Of a stretch of DNA of 64,000 nt, positions 53,493 through 61,782 are shown piece after piece. Made by a program: the position numbers and the translations under genes. Position 1 is the stretch's first letter. Each line of letters starts with the position of its first letter. This stretch comes from Paraburkholderia fungorum. Lineage in GTDB: Bacteria; Pseudomonadota; Gammaproteobacteria; Burkholderiales; Burkholderiaceae. The notes beneath the pieces are model-generated. The model searched no databases. It was not told the DNA's origin and worked only from the letters and a program-made list of their open reading frames with translations. The stretch lies in contig NZ_MCAS01000034.1 in NCBI RefSeq assembly GCF_003610895.1, forward strand, positions 124,001 through 188,000, given 5' to 3'.

Positions 53493-54803
53493 TTAGCCGT
53501 GAGAGACGCCCGGCGCTTTCGCGCGAGCCTGGAAACGCCGATGTTCCTCAGGCGGCACCAATGATCCGCCCGTTGTCCAGATCACGTGCGTTGCGGTGCT
53601 CAGGTCGAGATTGTGAGCGCGCAGGTAGTCACGACCGGCGGCCGACTCGCTCAACCACGCCGGACCTCCGACGCCCGCCACGGCCGATGGTTCGAGCTCG
53701 ATCTTCATGGTCCGCTTGACCACATGCAACTGCGTGTAGAGGTCGTCGTCGCTGACCGTGAATATGCCTGCGACCTGCGTGGCCATGAGCGGGCTCACAA
53801 GATAGGATGCCTGACCGACTGCGAGGCCATCGGCCTCCGTGCGATTGTCGAGGCCGATGTCATACACGGACACCGGTTCGGCGCAACCGGCCGCCAGTTG
53901 AACCAGCATGCAAGGTGAAGCCACGGGCTCCGCGAAGAAGCAATGCACATGCGGGCCGAACAGGGCGGTCAGGCCGTAGGTGATGCCGCCCGGCGCACCG
54001 CCGACGCCGCACGGGATGTAGACGAAGAGGGGATGCTCCGCGTCGACGTGGCGGCCCGCTTCGGCAAGCTGTTTCGCCAGATGGCGGGCAGCCGCCGCGT
54101 AGCCGAGAAACAGCATTAGCGAACCTTCGTCGTCGACGAAATGACAGCGAGGCATGGCTAGCGCCTGCGCGCGTCCGCCCGCCACGGCCTGGGCATAGTC
54201 GCCCTCGTGTTCGACGACCTGAACGCCACGTTGCCTCAGGCGCTCCTTCTTCCACAGTTTCGCGTCGGTGGACATGTGCACGACCGCCTTGAACCCCAAC
54301 GCCGCCGCCATCACGCCGATACTCAAGCCGAGATTGCCGGTGCTGCCTACCGTGACCGTGTGCTGTGCAAATAGCGCCCGTGCCGATGGTGACGCGAGAA
54401 GCCTGCGATCACCGGTGGCATCCACGAGACCCTGTTCGATCGCGATCGACTCGGCCAGAGCCAGCACCTCGTGAAAACCGCCGCGCGCCTTGATGGAACC
54501 TGCAACCGGCAGCGCATCGTCGCGCTTGATGAACCACGTGCCTTGAGGCTTGCCCGGATCCGTCAATGCGGATTGCAGACGGTCCGCAGGTACCAGAGCG
54601 GACTCGACCTTCCCCGCACTCGCGTGGAGTTCGGGAAACAGCTGCGCCATCAACGGCTCGCAGCGCGCCAGCCGGTTTTCGGCTTCTGTGATCTGGTCCG
54701 CGGTGGGCGCGTTCGCCGGCAAGGGGCAACCGGCATCAGGGTTGAGCCATAGCAGCGGTTGCCGCGATCTTAGTTCGGATAACAAATCGTTGGATTCAAA
54801 CAT
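53493..54803 (-). CDS. dsdA: D-serine ammonia-lyase
   Basis: A 436-residue fold-type II PLP enzyme converting D-serine to pyruvate and ammonia. It has the PLP lysine K105 in PVAGSIKARGGFHEV, the phosphate-binding loop GSTGNLGLSIG (153-163) and the DsdA-specific IPCGVGGAPGGITYGL. Length and motif order match DsdA. It lies 144 bases downstream of the TonB-dependent receptor on the same strand, so uptake and D-serine deamination are probably co-transcribed. The usual dsdC/dsdX partners are absent. Confidence 0.92.
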   Translation of the reverse strand: MFESNDLLSELRSRQPLLWLNPDAGCPLPANAPTADQITEAENRLARCEPLMAQLFPELHASAGKVESALVPADRLQSALTDPGKPQGTWFIKRDDALPVAGSIKARGGFHEVLALAESIAIEQGLVDATGDRRLLASPSARALFAQHTVTVGSTGNLGLSIGVMAAALGFKAVVHMSTDAKLWKKERLRQRGVQVVEHEGDYAQAVAGGRAQALAMPRCHFVDDEGSLMLFLGYAAAARHLAKQLAEAGRHVDAEHPLFVYIPCGVGGAPGGITYGLTALFGPHVHCFFAEPVASPCMLVQLAAGCAEPVSVYDIGLDNRTEADGLAVGQASYLVSPLMATQVAGIFTVSDDDLYTQLHVVKRTMKIELEPSAVAGVGGPAWLSESAAGRDYLRAHNLDLSTATHVIWTTGGSLVPPEEHRRFQARAKAPGVSHG

Positions 54804-54947
54804 GGACTATCTCAGTAGCGCCGGCTCGAATGGGCAACGCGTGTGGCTGGAGGCGGAGCGCACCGCCCTGCGGTATGACGGCGCGACCCGACAATGCAGG
54901 CCGCGCCGCCGCGGAGACACCGGCAATCTCCGCGCCCATGATCCGTT

Positions 54948-57305
54948 TTAGAACGGCACGTCAACCTGCATGCCGACTGTCAGCGGCTGGATAAAAATAA
55001 CCGACGCCGGTCCGCCGAGCGGCACGAAGGAGCTGCCCGCTGCCTGCATGCCGCGTCTGTTGAACAGGTTATGCACAAAGAGCGAGACATTCGCCTTGTG
55101 CAGATCGATACCGGCACGCAGGTCCGTCGTGAAGTAGCCTGGCATGCTGAAGTTCGGCGCTGTCTTGCTTCCGGGGAAGTTCGAGTTGCGTTGGCCGATA
55201 TATGCCTCGGTCGCACCCACATAAGCGCGATACGAGGCGACGTTGAAGAGATAGTCGACATTGACCGTGGCCGAGAGATCGGGCGTATTGGGCAGGCGGT
55301 CGCCCGACATGGCTCCAATGCCCACTACGTCCTGGGTGAGCCGCGAGTCGAGATAGGTGAGGCCCGCGCCCAGATGCCACTGCGGAGTCGGATTCAGCGT
55401 GCCGAAGAACTCCAGTCCCCGTGAACGTGCCTTGCCGCCATTGGCGACCACACCGAGGGTGTTGATGATGGTATTGAGCTGGATGTTCTTCCATTCAATA
55501 TCGAAGGCCGAAACGGATAACGACGCGCGCTTGTCGAGGAAATCGGCCTTGTAGCCAATTTCATAACTGGTCAGCGTGTCGGGATTGAACGTGCCCGGCG
55601 ACATCTGCCCGGTAACAGGGTCGTGATAGCTCGGCTGCGGACCGCCCGGGCGGTAGCCGCTTGCAATCCGCCCGTACAGGCTGCTGTTCTGCGTCACCAG
55701 ATAGCCGAGTGTGAAGAGATATGTCTTGCTCGTGTCGGCCGACTGGCCCGGCTGATTCCCCGATCCGGCAAGCGGGCCCGACGCGATGGCGCTGAATGTC
55801 TGATCGTTGTGGGCAACCCGCAAACCGGCAGTTGCGGACAAGCGGGTGGTGAAGTGATAGGTCAGATCGCCGTAGGCTGCATATTCCTTGTAGGTCGAAG
55901 GAAACTGATTCGTGAGCAGATTGAGCGATGTGGTGGGCCCGGTGGCGGTGAGCGCCTGATTCTGGTTGCTGCGTTCGCTTGTGTAGAAGAGCCCTGCAAT
56001 CCACTCGAGCTTGCGATTCGCCGGGGACGTAAGGCGCAATTCCTGCGTGAACTTATCCGTCGAGATCGCCAGATTCGCGGAAGTCGTACGAAACAGCGGC
56101 GCACCGAACTGGGCGTTCAGGATGCCGGGATAGACAGCCGAATCGTCGCTGGTCTGGCTGGAGCGTATGGTCTGATAGGCCGAAATGGCGTTCAGGCGTG
56201 CCCACCCGAAGTCGTATTCGATGTTCGCGGAATAGAGTTCGATGATCTGGTCGAATGGTTCATCGACCAGCCGGTTCTGCGTCAGGTCGCCGTAGACGGG
56301 TTGCCGCGTGTAGAAGTTGTAGTCGACGGCCGCCGTGCCATCGCGCTTGATCTGCTGCGTGGTCGCGGTCAGGCGCACGGTCAGGGCATTGGTTGGCGTG
56401 ACTGTCAGGGATGCCCGGCCGCCGCGCGTGCTGGCGCCGTCCACGCCCTTTTCCGGATCGCTGCCGATACGGTTCACGTAACCGCCATCCTGCTGGTTGA
56501 ATGCGCTGACTCGCAGGGCGGCGACATCCTGCTTGATCGGCACATTCACCACCGCGCTCTCGGTATGGTTGAGGCCGCCGTGGTCGGTTCCCGAGAACAT
56601 GATGCCCGCGTGACCGGTGATGCCGCCTTCGGTGTCCGGCTCGTTTGTCACGTATTTCAGCAGGCCGCCCATTGCACCCGCGCCGTACAGCGTGCCTTGC
56701 GGGCCTCGCAGCAACTCGATGTGGTTGAGGTCGAGCAGCCCCATGTCCAGTGAAAGTTGTGAACCGGATCCATAGATCGTGCTGGAGCCAAACGGCACTT
56801 CGTCGACGTAGACACCGACCGTCGGCGAGATGTCAGTGCCGGTCGTAATCCCGCGCATCGTGATCTGGGCATTGCCGGCTCCCACCGAGGAAAGCGATAC
56901 ACCGGGCTCCTTCGTCAGGTAATCGCGCATCGACGCGTCGCCCTTGCGTTGAAGTTCTTCCGAGCTCAACGCATTGACCTGCATCGGCACTTCACGCGCC
57001 GGTTCCCGGCGCCGGTTCGCCGTAATTTCGACGGTGTTCAGGGTGGTGGCGTTGCCTGCCGCAGCGCTCTTCGCGGGCGTTTGCAGTTTGGCCGGCGCCG
57101 CTGCGTTGGCGGCGCTCGCGGCGACCGGCGCGGAAGCCGGCGCTGGAATGGAGGGCGCCGTTTGCGCATGGGCGCACAGTACCGTCAGTCCCACCGCGGG
57201 TCCGACGAGCATCGAGGCATAGCGCCCACCCACGGGCCGCACGACGACGCAGCCGTTGTTGTGTTTTCCCCGCGGGGGCCTGTTCTGCTTGGTCTTTATA
57301 CCCAC
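54948..57305 (-). CDS. TonB-dependent outer-membrane receptor
   Basis: A 785-residue receptor starting at GTG 57305, 7 bases after AAGGAGGAG; the frame upstream crosses the promoter and is rejected. A long signal peptide ends near residue 48 (LCAHA-Q), followed by an Ala/Pro linker and a Ton-box-like TVEITA at 91-96. The plug domain (about 100-220) contains ITMRGITTGTDISPTVGVYV and LLRGPQGTLYGAGAMGGLL. The 22-strand barrel ends in phenylalanine (VGMQVDVPF). The PQGTLYG plug style is common in receptors for organic substrates rather than iron alone. It should import the peptide processed by the neighbouring enzymes. Confidence 0.93.
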   Translation of the reverse strand: MGIKTKQNRPPRGKHNNGCVVVRPVGGRYASMLVGPAVGLTVLCAHAQTAPSIPAPASAPVAASAANAAAPAKLQTPAKSAAAGNATTLNTVEITANRRREPAREVPMQVNALSSEELQRKGDASMRDYLTKEPGVSLSSVGAGNAQITMRGITTGTDISPTVGVYVDEVPFGSSTIYGSGSQLSLDMGLLDLNHIELLRGPQGTLYGAGAMGGLLKYVTNEPDTEGGITGHAGIMFSGTDHGGLNHTESAVVNVPIKQDVAALRVSAFNQQDGGYVNRIGSDPEKGVDGASTRGGRASLTVTPTNALTVRLTATTQQIKRDGTAAVDYNFYTRQPVYGDLTQNRLVDEPFDQIIELYSANIEYDFGWARLNAISAYQTIRSSQTSDDSAVYPGILNAQFGAPLFRTTSANLAISTDKFTQELRLTSPANRKLEWIAGLFYTSERSNQNQALTATGPTTSLNLLTNQFPSTYKEYAAYGDLTYHFTTRLSATAGLRVAHNDQTFSAIASGPLAGSGNQPGQSADTSKTYLFTLGYLVTQNSSLYGRIASGYRPGGPQPSYHDPVTGQMSPGTFNPDTLTSYEIGYKADFLDKRASLSVSAFDIEWKNIQLNTIINTLGVVANGGKARSRGLEFFGTLNPTPQWHLGAGLTYLDSRLTQDVVGIGAMSGDRLPNTPDLSATVNVDYLFNVASYRAYVGATEAYIGQRNSNFPGSKTAPNFSMPGYFTTDLRAGIDLHKANVSLFVHNLFNRRGMQAAGSSFVPLGGPASVIFIQPLTVGMQVDVPF

Positions 57306-57411
57306 GATGGGTCTCCTCCTTGAATTCCATGGTCTCGGTTCAGCTGGCTGGCGTGGACCGGCCGGATCTTTAGCGCTTCTTGTACCGGGCCACGTGCACA
57401 AGGTAGCAAAA
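57306..57411 (-). other. 5' leader of the receptor gene
   Basis: About 100 bases between the proposed promoter and the GTG start, GC-rich, ending in the strong AAGGAGGAG site (57313-57321 complement). No riboswitch is recognised. Confidence 0.35.
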
Positions 57412-57439
57412 ATTATCCTAAAAAGAAAAAGATTTTCAA
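57412..57439 (-). promoter_or_regulatory. Promoter of the TonB-dependent receptor gene
   Basis: Reading leftwards, TTGAAA (complement of 57434-57439) and GATAAT (complement of 57412-57417) are 16 bases apart, in an AT-rich tract. The spacing and sequences are close to sigma-70 consensus. Confidence 0.6.
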
Positions 57440-57551
57440 AAATGGGTATTTGAACCGTCCTGGACAACTTGGGAAAGCGCGTCATCCCGGTCGCGACCGG
57501 CGACTTTTGCCGCGTGCCACGTGCTTGTGAGGTAGTTGGAGGGGGTGTGAT

Positions 57552-57566
57552 TTTCCTAAATGGAAA
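57552..57566. promoter_or_regulatory. TTTCC-taaat-GGAAA inverted repeat ahead of the third M81 gene
   Basis: Perfect 5-base arms with a 5-base AT spacer, 81 bases before the M81 start, in the divergent region shared with the receptor. Its right half is the same TGGAAA core found at other promoters of the locus. Confidence 0.5.
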
Positions 57567-57647
57567 TATTTTTATCGTTCTGTACAATGGGAGGCACCGG
57601 CAGGGCGCCCCCTCGCTTGATGACAATTCGCGATCGAAAGAGACAAA

Positions 57648-59120
57648 ATGAAATTCTTCATGGCTGGGCTCGACACCGAAACCAATACCTTCTCGCCAAT
57701 CCCAACCGGGCTGCAAAGCTTCGAGCAGCTATTGCTCGCCTATGGAGACGCCACGCAGCGCCAACTGAACTGCTGCTCCGCCCAGCTTGCAACCTGGAAG
57801 CAGATGGCCGATGCGCGAGGCTGGACGGCAGTGGAAAGTCTGTGCGCGGTGGCGGAACCGGGCGGCATTACCAGCCGCGCGGTGTACGAAGCCTTTCGGG
57901 AAAGGATCGTGGCCGATCTGAAGGCAGCCGGCACCGTCGACTTCGTGATCCTCGCGCTGCACGGCGCGATGGTGGCCGACGGTTACGACGACGTTGAAGG
58001 CGATCTGCTCAGCCATATCCGGGATGTTGTCGGACCGGACCTGCCGATTGGGGTGGAACTTGATCTGCACGCCCATCTCACCCCGCTGATGCTCGATAAG
58101 GCGACGGCAATCGTGACGTACAAGGAGTACCCGCACGTCGATATCGAAATTTGTGCGGGCCAGCTCTTCAATCTCGTCGCCGACACGGTGGCCGGTAAAG
58201 TCAGGCCCCGGATGGCGATGTTCGATTGCCGGATGCTGGGCATCTTCAGGACGCAGGATCAGCCTCTGCGCGAGTTCGTCGAAAGAATCAAAGCGATGGA
58301 AGGCTCCGGTGGCATTCTTTCCGTGTCTTTCGTGCATGGCTTCCCATGGGGCGATGTCGCGGACGTCGGCGCCAAAATGCTCGTGATCGCCGACGGTGAC
58401 TATGACCAGGCCGCCGCCGTGGCCGCGGCACTGGGCGACGAACTGTGGAGCAAACGCGCAGCTCTGACGCCGGTGTTCCAATCGATAGACGAAGCATTGG
58501 ATCGCGCATGCGCGGCCGCCGAGGGCCCGATTGTTCTAGCCGATGTGTCCGATAACGCAGGCGGTGGCGCACCCGGGGATTCGACTTTTATTCTGCAAAG
58601 AATCCTGGAGCGCGGCATCGATAACGTCATTAGCGCGCTGTACTGGGATCCGGTTGCCGTTCGTTTCTGCCAGGAAGCGGGCGAAGGCGCAAGACTGAAA
58701 CTGCGCGTTGGAGGAAAAGTCGGCGCCGCATCGGGTCAGCCGCTGGATCTGGACGTGACCGTGCGCCGGCTCGCGTCCGGCATCACGCAGCGATTCGGCC
58801 TCGTGCCCATCAGTATCGGCGACGCGGCATGGGTCAGCATCGGCAACGTCAATCTGATTCTGAACACGCATCGAACGCAGGTCTTCCACCCGGAATTCAT
58901 GGTCGCGTTGGGACTCGATCCGAGTCAGTTCAAGATCATTGTTGTGAAGTCCCTGAATCACTTCCACGCGGGCTTTGCACCGCTCGCCAAAGACATCATT
59001 CATGTCGACGCGCCGGGCACCCTCGAAAGAGACTTTGCCACCCGGCTCTATACGAAGGCGGGCAGGCCGTTGTGGCCGGCGACTGACGATCCGTTCGCGG
59101 ACACTCAGACGCATCACTGA
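57648..59120 (+). CDS. M81-family metallopeptidase (MlrC type), copy 3
   Basis: A 490-residue protein close to copy 1. It has ETNTFSPI from residue 11, LHGAMVADGYDDVEGDLL, ELDLHAHLTPLM, YKEYPHVDIE, FVHGFPWGDV and DNAGGGAPGDST, where the Pro of DNPGGG is replaced by Ala. It has no signal peptide. It is divergent from the receptor gene and followed by the DUF2817 gene on the same strand. It should hydrolyse imported peptide in the cytoplasm; separation from copy 1 suggests a different bond or substrate. Confidence 0.9.
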   Translation: MKFFMAGLDTETNTFSPIPTGLQSFEQLLLAYGDATQRQLNCCSAQLATWKQMADARGWTAVESLCAVAEPGGITSRAVYEAFRERIVADLKAAGTVDFVILALHGAMVADGYDDVEGDLLSHIRDVVGPDLPIGVELDLHAHLTPLMLDKATAIVTYKEYPHVDIEICAGQLFNLVADTVAGKVRPRMAMFDCRMLGIFRTQDQPLREFVERIKAMEGSGGILSVSFVHGFPWGDVADVGAKMLVIADGDYDQAAAVAAALGDELWSKRAALTPVFQSIDEALDRACAAAEGPIVLADVSDNAGGGAPGDSTFILQRILERGIDNVISALYWDPVAVRFCQEAGEGARLKLRVGGKVGAASGQPLDLDVTVRRLASGITQRFGLVPISIGDAAWVSIGNVNLILNTHRTQVFHPEFMVALGLDPSQFKIIVVKSLNHFHAGFAPLAKDIIHVDAPGTLERDFATRLYTKAGRPLWPATDDPFADTQTHH

Positions 59121-59186
59121 TAGGTTACGGGCGGCGTGTCCGGAATACGCCGCCGGCACTTTCATGCAACGGTTAGAGGTCGAGCG

Positions 59187-60284
59187 ATGACGGTACAAAA
59201 TTACTTTTCAGCCACCTACGTCGAAGCGCGAGAAAAATTTCTTGGCGCATCTCAAGCTTTGGGTATGACTGTTGGGCGGGCATTCCATCCAAACAGGCTC
59301 GGGCCTGATGGCGAGGCGCTTTCGATCGACTCAGCCCTGCTTGCGCCCGACAACGCCAGGTCGCTGCTCGTCATCACCTCTGGAACGCATGGCGTGGAAG
59401 GTTTTTGCGGATCGGGATGCCAGGTCGGCTTGCTGAACGACACCGATTTTCTGGGCGAACTGCGGCATAAGGCGGTCGCGCTGCTCCTCATTCACGCTGT
59501 CAATCCTTATGGGTTTGCGCATCTGCGCAGAGTGAACGAAGACAATGTCGACCTGAATCGCAACTGCGTTGATTTCAGCACTGCTAAGGGCGCCAACCCG
59601 GATTACAGGGAGCTCGACGCATTGCTCCTGCCCGGGACGTGGCCTCCGACGGATGCCGACAATGACGCGCTTGCCAGCTACATCCAGCAGCATGGCGAGC
59701 GCAAGTTGCGCGAGACCGTGACCAAGGGGCAATACGAAGTGCCTGACGGCATGTTCTACGGCGGAGGTTCGCGATGCTGGAGCACACGCGAGGTCAATGC
59801 GATTCTCGGCGCGCACTTGCCCAACGTCGATCGTCTGGCGTGGGTGGATATCCACACCGGTCTCGGCGCTCATGGTCACGGCGAGAAAATCTTCATGAGA
59901 GACGACCTGCCTGAACTGCAGCGGGCGCGTGACTGGTGGGGCGCGGATGTCAAACAGATTGTCGATCCGCGTTCAGTGTCTGCCGTTATCGACGGGCCGT
60001 TGATGAATGCCGTCTACGAAGGATTCCCGACAGTCGAAAAGACCACGCTCGGCCTCGAATTCGGAACCTATGAGACGTCGCGGGTCTTGCAAGCGCTGCG
60101 CGCGGACCATTGGCTGCATCGGCATCCGGATGCAGCTGCTGACCAGGCGCAGCAGATCGGGCGTGACCTGAAAGACGTTTTCTATTGCGACAACGACGCA
60201 TGGAAAGGCATGGTGTTCGCGCAGGCGCGCGTCGTCGCATTGCAGGCGATTTCTGGTCTTTCCGGGAAGGGCGGCCGGGCCTAA
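59187..60284 (+). CDS. DUF2817 M14-like zinc carboxypeptidase
   Basis: A 365-residue protein from the ATG at 59187. It has the zinc-binding pattern of M14/AspA-like peptidases: H68 and E71 in SGTHGVEGFCG, H223 in WVDIHTGLGAHG, and the catalytic-type glutamate E291 in LGLEFGTYE. DUF2817 members are predicted metal-dependent peptidases or amidases of unknown substrate. It follows the third M81 gene by 66 bases, so the two probably act in sequence on the same peptide. Confidence 0.88.
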   Translation: MTVQNYFSATYVEAREKFLGASQALGMTVGRAFHPNRLGPDGEALSIDSALLAPDNARSLLVITSGTHGVEGFCGSGCQVGLLNDTDFLGELRHKAVALLLIHAVNPYGFAHLRRVNEDNVDLNRNCVDFSTAKGANPDYRELDALLLPGTWPPTDADNDALASYIQQHGERKLRETVTKGQYEVPDGMFYGGGSRCWSTREVNAILGAHLPNVDRLAWVDIHTGLGAHGHGEKIFMRDDLPELQRARDWWGADVKQIVDPRSVSAVIDGPLMNAVYEGFPTVEKTTLGLEFGTYETSRVLQALRADHWLHRHPDAAADQAQQIGRDLKDVFYCDNDAWKGMVFAQARVVALQAISGLSGKGGRA

Positions 60285-60321
60285 GTCCTGGCTTAATTCC
60301 AGGCTGACTGACTATCTCATG

Positions 60322-60340
60322 GGCGGGGGTTAAACCCGCC
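60322..60340. terminator. Hairpin between convergent DUF2817 and ROK genes
   Basis: GGCGGG (60322-60327) and CCCGCC (60335-60340) flank a GGTTAAA loop. It lies 38 bases after the DUF2817 stop and before the convergent ROK repressor end. Confidence 0.5.
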
Positions 60341-60377
60341 ACCAGGGGATATTCGGTAGTCTGGAATCCTTGCCACC

Positions 60378-61589
60378 CTACGAAGTCGCATACCCCAACC
60401 GCTCGAACGCCCGAAGCCGGCCGCGTTCGACGCCTAAAACAATCGCCCCCAGCAGCACGGCGTCGGTGGCGGTCGCGGACACGGCGAACTCAGGCACAGG
60501 AATCGGCAACCAGTCGGCGAGATGAGCCCGGATCGTCGGGAGAAGCAGGGCGCCGCTTCGCCCAATCCCACCGCCGAGCACCACCAGCTTCGGATCGAGA
60601 ATAGGAATAATCGACGCAAGCCCCCACGAGAGTTGCCGCGCTTCTTCCGCGACGCAGTCAAGTGCGCGCGGATCGCCCGCGTGGGCCGCCACGAACACCG
60701 CTTCCGCATTGGCCACCTCGAGGCCGAGCCGCTGCGCGTGCGCGACGATCCCCTTCGCGGCGGCGGACACCTCGAACATCGGGCGGTAGATGCCGTCGGA
60801 CTTCGAGCCCACCACCGGAGCCGCGGGCAACACCGCAATCTCGCCGGCAAAGCCATGGGCGCCGCGATGCAGCCTGCCATCCGCGATGATCCCCAGCCCC
60901 ACGCCCGTGCCGACCCACATAAAAACGAAGTTGTCGACGCCGCGCCCCAGGCCGTGCTGCTGTTCGCCCAGTGTGGCCAGGTTGATGTCGTTCTCAACCA
61001 GCAAGTCGGTATCGAGCGCTTCCCGCAGTGACGGAATCAACCCGGCACGCTCCAGATCCGGCAGGTTCGGCGCGAGACGCAGCCGGTCGCTTTCCGCGTC
61101 CAGCACGCCTGGCGAGCCGAGCACGGTTGCCAGAACCTCGCTCTTCGAAATGTGCTGTTCTTCGAGCATCGCGCCGACGAGCTCGACGATTCGAGCGACC
61201 AGCCGTTCCACGCGCGCAGCGGTGCGCTTTTCGAGCCGCGCCACCACCGTCCCGGTCAGATCGGCGACCGCGCCCCGTATCCATTCGGCGCCGATGTCGA
61301 TCGCCACCACGAAACCGGCCCGCGCCCGGGGCGCGTAAAGGCGCGGGGAGCGTCCCGCGCTGCCGCCACGCACGCCAGTTTGTTCGACGATTCCAAGCCG
61401 TTCGAGATTGCCGAGCGCGGCCGAGACCGTCACCTTGGACAGCCCGGTGCTCTGCGCGAGTTGCGGGCTGGAGGCGGGCGCCAGCGACAACAGATGCTGG
61501 TAGATAGCCCATTCGTTGCCCTGGCGGACGAACGCGGGACCACGGGTGACGGTGACTGTCGGCCGGCTGTTCTTTCTATGCGCGTGCAT
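60378..61589 (-). CDS. ROK-family transcriptional repressor (NagC/XylR type)
   Basis: A 403-residue protein from the ATG at 61589. Residues about 25-80 are a MarR-like winged helix (ASSPQLAQSTGLSKVTVSAA, LGNLERLGIVEQ). A ROK sugar-kinase-like domain follows, with VVAIDIGAEWIRGAVADLTG, the GVGLGIIADGRLHRGAHGFA loop and late LDPKLVVLGGGIG. The zinc-binding cysteine cluster of classical NagC/Mlc is missing; the corresponding region reads AAPVVGSKSDGIYRPMFE. It is divergent from the permease gene and probably represses it in response to a sugar or sugar phosphate. Confidence 0.9.
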   Translation of the reverse strand: MHAHRKNSRPTVTVTRGPAFVRQGNEWAIYQHLLSLAPASSPQLAQSTGLSKVTVSAALGNLERLGIVEQTGVRGGSAGRSPRLYAPRARAGFVVAIDIGAEWIRGAVADLTGTVVARLEKRTAARVERLVARIVELVGAMLEEQHISKSEVLATVLGSPGVLDAESDRLRLAPNLPDLERAGLIPSLREALDTDLLVENDINLATLGEQQHGLGRGVDNFVFMWVGTGVGLGIIADGRLHRGAHGFAGEIAVLPAAPVVGSKSDGIYRPMFEVSAAAKGIVAHAQRLGLEVANAEAVFVAAHAGDPRALDCVAEEARQLSWGLASIIPILDPKLVVLGGGIGRSGALLLPTIRAHLADWLPIPVPEFAVSATATDAVLLGAIVLGVERGRLRAFERLGYATS

Positions 61590-61691
61590 GGGGCGTCTGG
61601 TTTCGGGATGGCCGATCCTATCAACGACTGTCCGGCTGGGCAAGCCGCTCGCCGTCGATTCGAACCGGAAACATTTTTGGTTCGATTGCAT

Positions 61692-61710
61692 TAGTAAAGA
61701 AAGTTTCCTA
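61692..61710. promoter_or_regulatory. Candidate ROK operator
   Basis: TAGTAAA-GAAAG-TTTCCTA is an interrupted palindrome matching in 6 of 7 arm positions, within the AT-rich divergent region between the ROK repressor and the permease. A wider GGAAAC (61667-61672) / GTTTCC (61703-61708) pair overlaps it. Confidence 0.5.
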
Positions 61711-61782
61711 TCATTCGCAAAAAAACAGATGGACCCCGGAGCATCTGACTATCAACGCGGCACGCGCCGCAAGGAGACATAC

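Noticed and set aside
57306..57716. 137-residue N-terminal extension of the TonB-dependent receptor
   Set aside because: It crosses the TTGAAA/GATAAT promoter; the GTG at 57305 has an ideal ribosome binding site and begins the signal peptide.
42229..57716. A siderophore synthesis and uptake locus
   Set aside because: A receptor, TonB and esterase are present, but there are no synthetase genes, iron-reductase genes or recognisable Fur boxes; the enzymes point to D-amino acids.
35012..60284. A true microcystin-degradation (mlr) cluster
   Set aside because: MlrC-type genes are present, but there is no MlrA-type CAAX protease, MlrB or MlrD; M81 proteins have wider roles.
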